Positions 26,964-34,663 of a stretch of DNA of 64,000 nucleotides are shown in pieces (position 1 is the stretch's first letter; each line of letters begins with the position of its first letter). The stretch is from UBA6059 sp965227155 (GTDB lineage Bacteria; Bacteroidota; Bacteroidia; Cytophagales; Cyclobacteriaceae). The notes under the pieces were generated by a model. The model was not told the DNA's origin and ran no database searches. It worked only from the letters and a program-made list of their open reading frames with translations. The stretch is taken from contig OZ245731.1 in assembly GCA_965227155.1 (NCBI GenBank), positions 2,790,001 through 2,854,000 on the forward strand, read 5' to 3'. The position numbers and the translations under genes are program-made.

Positions 26964-27630
26964 TGGATTTGCCGGTAAATCTATAAAAAACCCTCATCGC
27001 AATCAGCATATCATTAGGTGGCGTAGGTAGGCCAGTTGTTAAATATTGAATCTTTAATTCAGTATGAAGTCCCTTCCACAATGGGATCTGCATAAAAGCA
27101 TTGTAGGATGTAAATTGGATGTTTTGGAATACGGGGCGACCATTTACTTCATTTTCCAGACCCTTTCCTGCATTGATAAGAGAAAAGCCTACTCCGTAGT
27201 TGATTTTTCCACGGCGTACCAGCTGAATGTTGTGATCAATTAAAAATTCTCGGATATCAATACGATTATTGTAACCTCCCAATGTATCCCCATCTGGGCT
27301 AATAATGAAAACCCTTGAATTTGCATCAGGATAAGACGCTACGTTATCGTATCCTAGATTTGCATAATATTCTATCGCAATACGATTGGAAAGTTGATAT
27401 TCAACCCCAAGACTCAATCGCTTTCCAATGAGGTTTTGATCGTACTCAAAAGGTCGATAAAAAATCTGTCGTGTTGTTACTGATTGAAAATAAGTATCTG
27501 CATTTGTGCGCAGGGTAATTCCTGCGGTTATTGAAACTTTCTCGCTGTTTTCTTGGGCTTTTGATTCAGTGGATTGGATAGTCAAAAAAAGGACTATGAC
27601 ATTAAGTGCAATTAGTTTTATGATGCTCAT
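26956..27630 (-). CDS. Outer-membrane-type protein, paralogue of the neighbouring gene
   Basis: The product has 224 residues with a signal peptide (about 1-25, ESKAQE). The rest alternates short amphipathic beta strands, consistent with an 8- to 10-strand outer-membrane barrel: GITLRTNADTYF, LSLGVEYQLSNRIAIEYYANLGYD, DHNIQLVRRGKINYGVGFSLINAGKG. It shares this pattern and most of these motifs with the gene just upstream (27657-28352), so the pair is a tandem duplication. They are 26 bases apart on the same strand and probably co-transcribed. No specific function is recognised. Confidence 0.75.
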   Translation of the reverse strand: MSIIKLIALNVIVLFLTIQSTESKAQENSEKVSITAGITLRTNADTYFQSVTTRQIFYRPFEYDQNLIGKRLSLGVEYQLSNRIAIEYYANLGYDNVASYPDANSRVFIISPDGDTLGGYNNRIDIREFLIDHNIQLVRRGKINYGVGFSLINAGKGLENEVNGRPVFQNIQFTSYNAFMQIPLWKGLHTELKIQYLTTGLPTPPNDMLIAMRVFYRFTGKSKT

Positions 27631-27656
27631 GTTGATGGCTATAAGGATCGTGTTAA

Positions 27657-28352
27657 TTATTTTTCCTTTCTCGGATTAAAGCGATAAAAGGCCCGAATAC
27701 TCATCATGATCACATTTCTAAATGGATTTTGAGGAAACCCGGCAGGCACGTATTGAGCCTTGATTTCTGTATTGATTTTATTAAGAATGGGAAATTGCAT
27801 GAATAGATTGTAAGCGGTAAACTGTATGTTATGATACCTTAAATCCCCATCCTCAAAATACTCATAGCCTTTTCCACTATTAATGATAGATAACCCTAAC
27901 CCGTAATCAATTTTTTTACCCCTAAGAATCAACTGGATGTTATGATCAAGGATAAGCTCCTCAACCTTGATATCAGGATAATGATTTAGAGAATCACCCC
28001 TGGCACCAAACCCGTAAAATACACCCGTAGATGGATCTGGGTTTCGGTAAGAGGCAATACGGTCATAACCTACATTGACATAGTAAGCTAAAGCAATTTT
28101 ATTGGTTACCTGATATTCCAGTCCAGCATTTACCCTTAGGCCCTGCACGTTTTGCTCATAATCATACGGTTGTCGCCAGTCCCATGGAAGCACTCCATTG
28201 AAATTCAGAAAGCCTGTAGCTGTTGTTCGAAAAGTTAGTCCTAAAGTAGGAGATAATGTGCCGGGCTCCGGTTGTGCGTAAAGGTTTGTGCTACCATAGA
28301 AAAGCAGTAGATAAAACAGAGCAGAAAATCGAACAGTAGTGTTCATAACCAT
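27657..28352 (-). CDS. Outer-membrane-type protein, first of a tandem paralogue pair
   Basis: The product has 231 residues with a signal peptide ending about LYAQPE. Motifs shared with the downstream paralogue include LGLTFRTTATGFLNF, RQPYDYEQNVQGLRVNAGLEYQV, DHNIQLILRGKKIDYGLGLSIINSGKGYE and HNIQFTAYNLFMQFP, ending in a Tyr/Phe C-terminal strand (AFYRFNPRKEK). A small beta-barrel in the outer membrane is likely. Gene order suggests a two-gene operon starting here. No recognisable family name applies. Confidence 0.75.
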   Translation of the reverse strand: MVMNTTVRFSALFYLLLFYGSTNLYAQPEPGTLSPTLGLTFRTTATGFLNFNGVLPWDWRQPYDYEQNVQGLRVNAGLEYQVTNKIALAYYVNVGYDRIASYRNPDPSTGVFYGFGARGDSLNHYPDIKVEELILDHNIQLILRGKKIDYGLGLSIINSGKGYEYFEDGDLRYHNIQFTAYNLFMQFPILNKINTEIKAQYVPAGFPQNPFRNVIMMSIRAFYRFNPRKEK

Positions 28353-28678
28353 CGGTTGGTTCCTATTTGTGAACGTTACATTGATGTATATTATTTTAAA
28401 TAGATTGAAATCATATAAGTGATTTTATTAATATACTTTGGTTTTTATTGAGATTGCAGGTAGTACTCAATGAATTGATTCCAGCATTGAAGCTGTTAAA
28501 TTCAAAGATGTCAAACTCTGGTAATTGTGATTGAAGCGAAAATCTACCTTACGACTACTTCAGTTGGTACGGTGGTTGGATATAATCTTTTTGCTTCAGG
28601 AAGCACTAAATCTATCCTGTACTATCATCAAAAAAAACTTTCCTTGTAGCTTTAGACAACCAAGCCGGAGCGCAACAT
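28353..28678. other. 326-base divergent intergenic stretch
   Basis: The gap between the twin barrel genes (minus strand) and the membrane protein gene (plus strand) must hold both promoters. It is A/T-rich. I find no TAnnTTTG box with good spacing to either gene, no palindrome longer than 8 bp, and no open frame worth calling. Confidence 0.4.
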
Positions 28679-29113
28679 ATGATTGAAAAAATAGTGAGTT
28701 ATTTATCTATACATCCAAAGAGGGCCTTTGCAATTGATGCAGCAGGTGCCTTGGTATCGGCTATCTTTCTCGGCTTTATCATGCCAGCTATGCAATCCAT
28801 TTTTGGTTTGCCTCCTGGCATTTGCCTTATCCTGGCTGTTTTTCCATTGATTTTTTTCGTGTACGATATACTGGTGCTGATTTTGGTAAGGCAATTTTGG
28901 GAATCCTGGCTCAAGATTATCGCCGGCTTAAATTTTGCCTATACCTTGCTGTCATTGGTTATCATTTACCTGCATTTCAATGTGTTGACTGGCTTGGGCC
29001 TTGCCTATTTTATTGGTGAAATCCTGATTGTAATTGTACTGGCAAGTGTGGAATGGCTGGTGGCAATGAGGCTAAAAAAAAGCGGTGAAGCACCCCTACC
29101 TCACCGCAATTAA
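28679..29113 (+). CDS. Four-helix integral membrane protein of unknown function
   Basis: The product has 144 residues. After a short cytoplasmic N-terminus there are four predicted membrane helices at about 17-39, 43-65, 75-98 and 102-128, with a basic C-terminus (MRLKKSGEAPLPHRN). No conserved motif is recognised. It is probably an inner-membrane protein. The 3' end overlaps a hairpin that would act as a terminator only on the opposite strand. It stands alone between a divergent barrel pair and a TonB receptor gene. Confidence 0.6.
   Translation: MIEKIVSYLSIHPKRAFAIDAAGALVSAIFLGFIMPAMQSIFGLPPGICLILAVFPLIFFVYDILVLILVRQFWESWLKIIAGLNFAYTLLSLVIIYLHFNVLTGLGLAYFIGEILIVIVLASVEWLVAMRLKKSGEAPLPHRN
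29074..29107 (-). terminator. Terminator-like hairpin on the minus strand
   Basis: GCGGTGA (29082-29088) pairs with TCACCGC (29101-29107). Read on the minus strand it is followed by eight T residues (29081-29074). No minus-strand gene ends here, so it is either fortuitous or stops antisense transcription. Confidence 0.4.
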
Positions 29114-29374
29114 CCAGCTATGGAAATAGTAACTCTATTTCTTTAAGCAATATAATTATCAAAAATTTAGTGTCTGAAATTTTCCGATTAACCTTTAAAA
29201 TTCGGGGCTAAAGACTCAAAAAATGTCGACCAAAACCTTTTCGTATGATTATTACTTCATATTTAAAATACGTAAAGAGGTAGTTTTCATTTGTTTATCT
29301 TTCTAAACACAATGAACTATTTAAATTTTCTTTATTTGATCGAACGCTATTAGCAATGCTTAGTTTAAGGTATT

Positions 29375-31648
29375 ATGAATCCTATTAGAGCCATTCTCAT
29401 TTTTTCATTTCAAATTTCATTTCTTGCTTATTCCTGGGGGCAATCCACACAATTGATAAAAGGTGTCGTTATCGATGCAATGTCAGGTTCCGGATTACCT
29501 TCTGCGTTGGTCACTACTGATACGGACACAGCAGTGACCAGCAGCAATGGTGAATTTGTTATACCTGTGCTGGAAAATGAATTTAGGATCACCGTACAAT
29601 ACCTCGGCTATGAAAAGCAGGCCGTAAAAGTTAGCCCTACTGCAAGGGTCATTATCCGTATGCAGCCTTCCACGCTGGCGTTACATGAGGTGATCGTAAC
29701 CGCCGGACTAGAGCCAATGGCAGGTAAATACATTGCCGGTAATATCAGCCCGATTACCCGACAGATGATCCAGCGTGATGACCCCTTTCAAATAAGTCAA
29801 TCGCTGAATCGTGTGCCCGGCTTGTATATGCATAGCGGAACTTACAGTACAAGTCGCATAACTCTGCGCGGCATAGGTTCAAGGGACTTATTCGGCACCA
29901 GCAAAGTCAAGGCCTATTTTGAGGGTATCCCACTCAACGATGGTAGTGGCAATCTCACCATAGAAGATATCGATCAGGCTTTGATTGGTGGTATGGAAGT
30001 AATCAAAGGACCTAATGCCAGCCGGTTTGGAGCGGGCCTGGCAGGAACCATACTGATGTCCGCCTACACGCCTCAGCAAGAAGGCACCTCCTTACAAACG
30101 CATTTCACAGCCGGGGAATACAATACCCGCCGCTGGATGAACAGGGTCAGCCATCAGTCTGCCAGTCATCAAATGAATGTGTTATACAGTAAAATGTCAT
30201 CGGATGGTTGGCGGCAAAATAGTGCTTATGACAGAGAACAGGTGGGCATCAACGGCAGGGTGAATATCAATGAAACCGGCTCCCTGGGTTACCTTATGGT
30301 CTACACCGACCTTAAAGCTTACATTCCCAGTGCCATCAATGAAGAAGATTACCTTCAGGAACCTCAGAAGGCCGCCTTTACCTGGAACCAGGCGAGGGGC
30401 TTTGAGTCTTACCAGAAATCATTGATGGGCGTAAACCTCAGGCAGGGCATTGGTAAATCCTGGAAAATAAATGCCACTGTTTTTGGTGGATTTCGGGAAG
30501 CATATGAGCCTCGGCCATTCAATATACTGTCAGAAAATACGGTTACCGTGGGTACAAGAAGCTTTGTCCGCTTTGAGCAGGGTGCTGTTTCCATCCACGC
30601 AGGTACCGAAATAATCAAGGATCAGTACCAGTGGGAAACCTACGAAAACTTGTATGATAATCAATCTGATGGCAGTGTGAGAGGTGCTGTGATCAATATT
30701 TTGGAGGAAGAGCGGGATTATATAAATCTTTTCGCTGAGATGTCCTGGCAGGTTAATGATGCACTCAAATTAGTGACAGGACTCAATTACAACACTACTG
30801 ATTATGACCTGGAGGATCGCAGCTTTATGGACAATGACCAATCGGGAAGATATACTTTTGATCCGGTGTTGTCACCACGGTTAGGGCTTACCTATGCATT
30901 AAAACCGGCCCAGCACCTATTTGCTAATATCAGCCATGGGTTTTCGCCACCCGGCCTTGATGAAACCCTCTATCCCGACGGTAGCATCAATCCAAACATT
31001 CGGCCTGAAATGGGCTGGAATTTGGAAACTGGCCTGCGTGGAGGCAGTGCGCGCTTGAGCTACGATATTACACTCTATCACATGATTATCGATGACCTGC
31101 TGGTCGCTCAGCGAACAGCCGAAGATGCCTTCGTTGGTGTGAATGCAGGACTCAACCACCACTCAGGGCTGGATGCCTTTGCCAGTTACGCAATACCCTT
31201 ATCGCAGGAGTATACGCTAAATATTTTTGGTTCTGGTGCCTGGATGCATTACCGATTTATTGACTTTGAAAATGAAGGCCAGGTTTACGATGGCAACCAG
31301 CTCACAGGGGTGCCAGAATGGACACTTAATCCCGGTGTGGAATTGCTCAGTGAAAAAGGCTTTTATGGTAATATCAATGGACATCTGGTGGGCGCTATTC
31401 CCATGGATGATGCCAATAGCAAATTTGCCGATGCATATCAGGTTTGGCGCCTGAAGGCCGGATATCGAATCCATAAAGGGGGTTTTCAGCTTGATGGTTA
31501 TTTGGGAATCAACAATATATTCAATGAGCAGTATGCTGCCATGCTGTTGATCAATGCTACTGGGTTTGGGGGAGCCGCACCACGATATTATTATCCCGGA
31601 CAGCCGGCCAATTTATTTGGAGGCCTTTCAATAGCATATCAACTCTGA
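29375..31648 (+). CDS. TonB-dependent outer-membrane receptor
   Basis: The product has 757 residues with a signal peptide to about 22. A carboxypeptidase-regulatory-like beta domain (about 25-100: IKGVVIDAMSGSGLPSALV, GYEKQAVKV) precedes the plug (about 105-230), which has ISQSLNRVPGLYMHSG, ITLRGIGSRD and the EVIKGPNASRFGAG motif. The 22-strand barrel follows. The C-terminal residues (QPANLFGGLSIAYQL) have the aromatic-rich final strand. It imports a substrate such as a siderophore or chelate using TonB/ExbBD energy; the RGIGSRD plug and the lack of a SusD partner favour a siderophore/FecA-type receptor, but this is inference. Single gene, no Fur box found by eye. Confidence 0.88.
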   Translation: MNPIRAILIFSFQISFLAYSWGQSTQLIKGVVIDAMSGSGLPSALVTTDTDTAVTSSNGEFVIPVLENEFRITVQYLGYEKQAVKVSPTARVIIRMQPSTLALHEVIVTAGLEPMAGKYIAGNISPITRQMIQRDDPFQISQSLNRVPGLYMHSGTYSTSRITLRGIGSRDLFGTSKVKAYFEGIPLNDGSGNLTIEDIDQALIGGMEVIKGPNASRFGAGLAGTILMSAYTPQQEGTSLQTHFTAGEYNTRRWMNRVSHQSASHQMNVLYSKMSSDGWRQNSAYDREQVGINGRVNINETGSLGYLMVYTDLKAYIPSAINEEDYLQEPQKAAFTWNQARGFESYQKSLMGVNLRQGIGKSWKINATVFGGFREAYEPRPFNILSENTVTVGTRSFVRFEQGAVSIHAGTEIIKDQYQWETYENLYDNQSDGSVRGAVINILEEERDYINLFAEMSWQVNDALKLVTGLNYNTTDYDLEDRSFMDNDQSGRYTFDPVLSPRLGLTYALKPAQHLFANISHGFSPPGLDETLYPDGSINPNIRPEMGWNLETGLRGGSARLSYDITLYHMIIDDLLVAQRTAEDAFVGVNAGLNHHSGLDAFASYAIPLSQEYTLNIFGSGAWMHYRFIDFENEGQVYDGNQLTGVPEWTLNPGVELLSEKGFYGNINGHLVGAIPMDDANSKFADAYQVWRLKAGYRIHKGGFQLDGYLGINNIFNEQYAAMLLINATGFGGAAPRYYYPGQPANLFGGLSIAYQL

Positions 31649-31765
31649 AGTTAAAATAGAAGGGCTAATTGTAAGAAAAATAAAACGATTAAATCAATTG
31701 TGGTGTTTGCTTTTCTATAAGTATAAATTAATCGATGGGCCAATTAAAGGTAGTACCTTTGTGAT

Positions 31766-32338
31766 ATGATAATCCTTGATAATGCCGTACTTTCCGATGA
31801 TCTCATGGAGCAATTTTTTGTATGCGATCTCGAAAAATGCAAGGGCGCCTGTTGTGTAGAAGGTGATCTGGGGGCTCCATTAGAAAAAGATGAGCTGCCG
31901 GTGATCGATGAAATACTGGAAAAAGTAAAGCCTTACCTTTCTGAAGAAGGGTTAAAAGCCATAGAGGAGCACGGGCCCTACATTCTGGATGAGGAAGGTG
32001 ACTACTCAACCACAACAATCGATAATAAGGAATGCGCTTTTGCTATTTATGATGAAAAAGGCATTCTCAAATGTGGTATAGAGCAGGCTTACCTGGATGG
32101 AAAAATTGATTATAAAAAGCCCATTTCCTGTCATTTATATCCTATCAGAATTACCAAATACGATCATTATGATGCACTAAATTATGATCGCTGGCATATC
32201 TGCAACCCCGCTTGCCATTTGGGTAGCAAGCTGGGAGTGCCAGTTTACAAGTTCTTAAAAGACGCCCTCATCAGAAAATATGGTGAGGATTGGTATAAAG
32301 AATTGGAAGAAGAGGTAGAAGCTCGCCAAAATACATAG
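31766..32338 (+). CDS. DUF3109 family protein (cysteine-cluster protein)
   Basis: The product has 190 residues with the DUF3109 pattern: DNAVLSDDLMEQFFVCDLEKCKGACCVEGDLGAPL at the N-terminus, a Cys-rich motif, then HGPYI, NKECAFAIYDE, CGIEQAY, ISCHLYPIRITKY and CNPACHLGSKLGVPVYKFLKDALIRKYG. The eight or so conserved cysteines suggest a metal or Fe-S site, related to the YkgJ-type clusters. It is cytoplasmic and of unknown function. The last 46 bases of this gene have been copied twice downstream among REP palindromes. Confidence 0.88.
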   Translation: MIILDNAVLSDDLMEQFFVCDLEKCKGACCVEGDLGAPLEKDELPVIDEILEKVKPYLSEEGLKAIEEHGPYILDEEGDYSTTTIDNKECAFAIYDEKGILKCGIEQAYLDGKIDYKKPISCHLYPIRITKYDHYDALNYDRWHICNPACHLGSKLGVPVYKFLKDALIRKYGEDWYKELEEEVEARQNT

Positions 32339-32345
32339 CTTTCAT

Positions 32346-32420
32346 CCATGGTCTGTGACTCACAGACCATTAAGGGCTGAGGTAACATTTGTGTCCTGTG
32401 TGCCACAGGCCACGGAGCAG
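32346..32420. repeat. REP-A + REP-B palindrome pair
   Basis: REP-A (32346-32370) has the perfect hairpin GGTCTGTG-ACT-CACAGACC. REP-B (32392-32420) has CCTGTG-TGC-CACAGG followed by CCACGGAGCAG. The two are 21 bases apart. The same A-then-B order and spacing recurs at 33182, 33973 and 34101, around the RAYT gene, as in BIME arrays. Confidence 0.8.
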
Positions 32421-32467
32421 TGAGGGTTGGTATAAAGAATTGGAAGAGGAGGTAAAAGCTCGACAAA
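32421..32467 (+). repeat. Duplicate of the DUF3109 gene 3' tail
   Basis: These 47 bases match 32284-32330 (inside the DUF3109 coding end) at 43 positions. They follow the REP pair directly and are followed by a degenerate REP-A (CCAAGGTCTGTGG at about 32483-32495). Confidence 0.75.
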
Positions 32468-32516
32468 TCTCATTGATCTCATCCAAGGTCTGTGGCTTAT
32501 GGCAATGAGGTGGGAA

Positions 32517-32810
32517 TTACATCTCTTTTAATAAATCAGGTGATTGCTTAGTGCTTATAATATCTATTACAGAAATAATATTATCTTTTTCCAGGTAAAG
32601 CACTTTATAGTCCCTTACAATGATTCGTCGATATTTAGGATTGATTTCATCTTGTTGATACTGCTGGGAAAACACAATCTTTTTTGGAGCATTTAATAAT
32701 TCAGCCCTTACCTTTTTAGCACCCTGTGGTGACCTCTCTTTATAATATTCGTATATATGTTTAAGTGAATTACTCGCTTGTTTTGACCAGATAATCTTGA
32801 TGCCTGTCAT
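32517..32810 (-). CDS. RelE/ParE-type toxin of a toxin-antitoxin pair
   Basis: The product has 97 residues with the RelE/ParE superfamily fold: IIWSKQASNSLKHIYEYYKERSPQGAKKVRAEL, then NPKYRRIIVRDYKVLYL and ISVIDIISTKQSP. The basic Arg/Lys pattern of the ParE-like toxins is present, but without a clear RNase triad, so gyrase or ribosome targeting cannot be decided. It overlaps the antitoxin stop by 3 bases, so the two are translationally coupled, with the antitoxin first. The pair sits inside the REP-rich island. Confidence 0.85.
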   Translation of the reverse strand: MTGIKIIWSKQASNSLKHIYEYYKERSPQGAKKVRAELLNAPKKIVFSQQYQQDEINPKYRRIIVRDYKVLYLEKDNIISVIDIISTKQSPDLLKEM

Positions 32811-33049
32811 TACCAGTTACCAGATTCCTTTTCCAAATCTTCCTGAGTGATGTAATCACCTCTGACAATCTGATTCTCTGCTTCCGCTAATCTCTGGTTG
32901 TATTCATTTTTTGTGAGCGGGTCTCCTTTAGTAGTGTAGCCCACAATCATTTCTTCATCCAATATTTTGTCAATCTTTTCCAGCAATGATTCAGTGGAAA
33001 CATTCATGATCTTTTGCATTACGCCCAACTTAACCGACTTTAAATCCAT
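32810..33049 (-). CDS. Antitoxin of the RelE/ParE pair
   Basis: The product has 79 residues. The sequence is mostly helical: IMNVSTESLLEKIDKILDEEMIVGYTTKGDPLTKNEYNQRL. The TTKGDPLTKxEY motif is common in antitoxins paired with RelE/ParE toxins in Bacteroidetes. An N-terminal helical dimerisation part and a C-terminal acidic toxin-binding part (ITQEDLEKESGNW) are likely. It precedes and overlaps the toxin gene, as usual; autorepression is expected for such operons but no operator is visible. Confidence 0.8.
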   Translation of the reverse strand: MDLKSVKLGVMQKIMNVSTESLLEKIDKILDEEMIVGYTTKGDPLTKNEYNQRLAEAENQIVRGDYITQEDLEKESGNW

Positions 33050-33181
33050 ATCAATTACTATTTAATACAAAATAAGGGTTTAGTAAATAAAATGAGATGA
33101 TTCCTGTTAAATTCTTTAGCAGATACCTACAGCAAGAAGAAGCCAAATCCCCACAAGACGTATGCAATACTTGCTGTTCCT

Positions 33182-33247
33182 CCATGGTCTGTTACGCACA
33201 GACCATAACCGGATCTGATGGCATTTGTGTCCTGTGTGCCACGGGGT
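33182..33247. repeat. REP-A plus truncated REP-B
   Basis: REP-A here is GGTCTGT-TACGC-ACAGACC, a 7-bp stem with a 5-base loop, so the outer stem is preserved while the loop has changed. REP-B has CCTGTGTGCCAC and then skips to GGGGTAG, a 7-base deletion. Confidence 0.7.
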
Positions 33248-33296
33248 AGTAATTGTTTTGATGCCTTCATCACATACTCTCCCATCGCCTGCTTTC

Positions 33297-33321
33297 CCAT
33301 GGTCTGTGACTCACAGCCCAT
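33297..33321. repeat. Lone REP-A upstream of the RAYT stop
   Basis: GGTCTGTGACTCACAGCCC is REP-A with one A-to-C change in the right arm. It lies 18 bases beyond the 3' end of the transposase gene. Confidence 0.65.
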
Positions 33322-33338
33322 TATGTTTCAGGATTACA

Positions 33339-33896
33339 TCAAAACCTATCCATATAGTGCGTGATAAAGTCAAACTTAGAGGAAGAGCTTTCATAAAATG
33401 AGGCCGATGACCAATAGTAGTCTTCAGGATATTTTACCAGGTTCCATTTCTCCTGCAAAGGGTTGGTATGGATATAGTCTAATTTTTGCTCGAATTTGCC
33501 TTTCGAATCCATATGAACGGCCAAAGGGTCCCTTTGCCATATCCTAAAAGAACGTTCATTTTCTTCCACTCTAAAAATTGGAACCACGCGAGGGTGATTA
33601 GCCTTGAGATCTTTAACTATCAAATATGCTGTTTTCTTCGCAAAAGAGGCATGTGGTTTTTCCTTTCCATTCATGCTGATGAGCTCCCATAAAAGATGAA
33701 TATGGTTGGGCATAATTACAAACCCATAAATGATGATCAGATTTTTATTTACCAATTCATTAAGGGTATCAATTATAATTTGTTTGTACTTATCCTGATG
33801 TAGAAGGTTCTTCCAATCTTTTATGGTAGTTGTCCAAAAGTAGACATTGTTTAATTCGATTGATGAATTTCTTGGCTTTTTGAATATGGGATTCAT
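33339..33896 (-). CDS. REP-associated tyrosine transposase (RAYT, Y1/HUH family)
   Basis: The product has 185 residues. The HUH motif of Y1 transposases is seen in YGFVIMPNHIHLLWEL (His-Ile-His). The catalytic tyrosine is predicted in KFEQKLDYIHTNPLQEKW, the usual RAYT helix, and ends in PEDYYWSSASFYE. No left or right ends of an IS200/IS605 element are present; instead the gene is surrounded by REP-A and REP-B palindromes, which is the hallmark of a RAYT that acts on REPs in trans. It is a single-copy domesticated-type enzyme. It probably nicks and moves REP sequences; this activity is inferred from the family. Confidence 0.9.
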   Translation of the reverse strand: MNPIFKKPRNSSIELNNVYFWTTTIKDWKNLLHQDKYKQIIIDTLNELVNKNLIIIYGFVIMPNHIHLLWELISMNGKEKPHASFAKKTAYLIVKDLKANHPRVVPIFRVEENERSFRIWQRDPLAVHMDSKGKFEQKLDYIHTNPLQEKWNLVKYPEDYYWSSASFYESSSSKFDFITHYMDRF

Positions 33897-33972
33897 AGTT
33901 CAATTTACCCAATATTGGATAAAGGGCAAGGATTTCTATGGTCTGAGCCATGTCGAGTAACAAAGAACCTTC

Positions 33973-34048
33973 CCATGGTTTGTGGCCCACAGACCATCTT
34001 ATTTATCACCTACTTTTTGTGTTCTGTGTGCCACAGGCCACGGGGTAG
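33973..34048. repeat. REP-A + REP-B pair
   Basis: REP-A is GGTTTGTG-GCC-CACAGACC, where C-to-T still allows a G-U pair. REP-B (about 34018-34048) reads TGTTCTGTG-TGC-CACAGG then CCACGGGGTAG. The pair runs straight into a copy of the DUF3109 tail. Confidence 0.75.
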
Positions 34049-34084
34049 AAGAGGTAGAAGCTCGCCAAAACTCATAGCTTTCTC
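34047..34084 (+). repeat. Second duplicate of the DUF3109 gene tail
   Basis: The first 24 bases are identical to 32308-32331 and CATAGCTTTC matches the sequence beyond, including the DUF3109 stop codon position. The copy therefore spans the gene end and its 3' flank. Confidence 0.75.
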
Positions 34085-34100
34085 CAAGGTCTAACCTAAC

Positions 34101-34175
34101 CCATGGTCTGTGACTCACAGACCATTAGGTGCTGGGGTAACATTTATGTCCTGTGTGCCACAGGCCACGGAGCAG
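34101..34175. repeat. REP-A + REP-B pair
   Basis: REP-A (34101-34125) is identical to the one at 32346, and REP-B (34147-34175) is identical in its CCTGTG-TGC-CACAGG core and ends in GGAGCAG. The spacer between A and B is also nearly the same (TAGGTGCTGGGGTAACATTTA). Confidence 0.8.
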
Positions 34176-34655
34176 AGCTGCTTGTAACCGATTAAAGCCA
34201 GGTGAAGAATTGAATATCATAGTCTTTTGAATTTATAATTTTTGTTACCGATTAACTAAAAAATGATAGAATTAAATTATTCTATGTATAGAAAAATTAG
34301 TTTAAAATATGAAAATTTTTAAATAAAATTAAATATTATATTTTCTTGCTCCAAATTGCTGTTAGACAAAATAATATTTTTTGAAATATTGATTTATGAG
34401 GTCTTAATATTTTAAATTGAATAGTGTATAATAAAAAATATAAAAAAAATATAAAAAATAATACAAACAATTTTGTGATATGAGTTTTATTTATTTCACT
34501 TGTATTGTCATTTGTTTTATAAAATATTTAAGAATGAAAAAATTATATCTCTCTTTACTAATATGCGCTGTGTTTGTTAATCTGGCGCAGGCACAAAAAC
34601 AACGAACCTGCGTTGTTGACCATGATGAATCCCGCTTCTCAGCCTACAAACCATC

Positions 34656-34663
34656 GGGGGGGG
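34656..34663 (+). repeat. G8 homopolymer at the metalloprotease frame break
   Basis: Eight consecutive G residues lie exactly where the reading frame changes. G tracts of this length slip during replication. Adding one G restores the gene. It is either a contingency (phase-variation) tract or a homopolymer miscall. Confidence 0.7.

Larger units (their letters stand above)
33050..33338. repeat. REP-rich spacer between TA pair and RAYT gene
   Basis: The spacer contains REP-A with a changed loop (33182-33206), a truncated REP-B that has lost 7 bases of its right arm (about 33227-33247), and a lone REP-A with one mismatched base (33297-33321). No gene is supported. Confidence 0.75.
33897..34533. 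repeat. 637-base gene-free stretch: REP cluster then A/T-rich leader
   Basis: The first 280 bases hold two REP-A/REP-B pairs and a third copy of the DUF3109 tail. From about 34200 to 34530 the sequence becomes extremely A/T-rich, with poly-A and poly-T runs and no gene. It forms the upstream region of the metalloprotease. No promoter box is certain. Confidence 0.65.

Noticed and set aside
31754..31761. TACCTTTG as a promoter box of the DUF3109 gene
   Set aside because: It would place the transcript start after the ATG at 31766, so it fits poorly.
32346..34175. CRISPR array
   Set aside because: The repeats are REP palindromes with irregular spacing, coding genes between them, and no unique spacers of constant length or cas genes.
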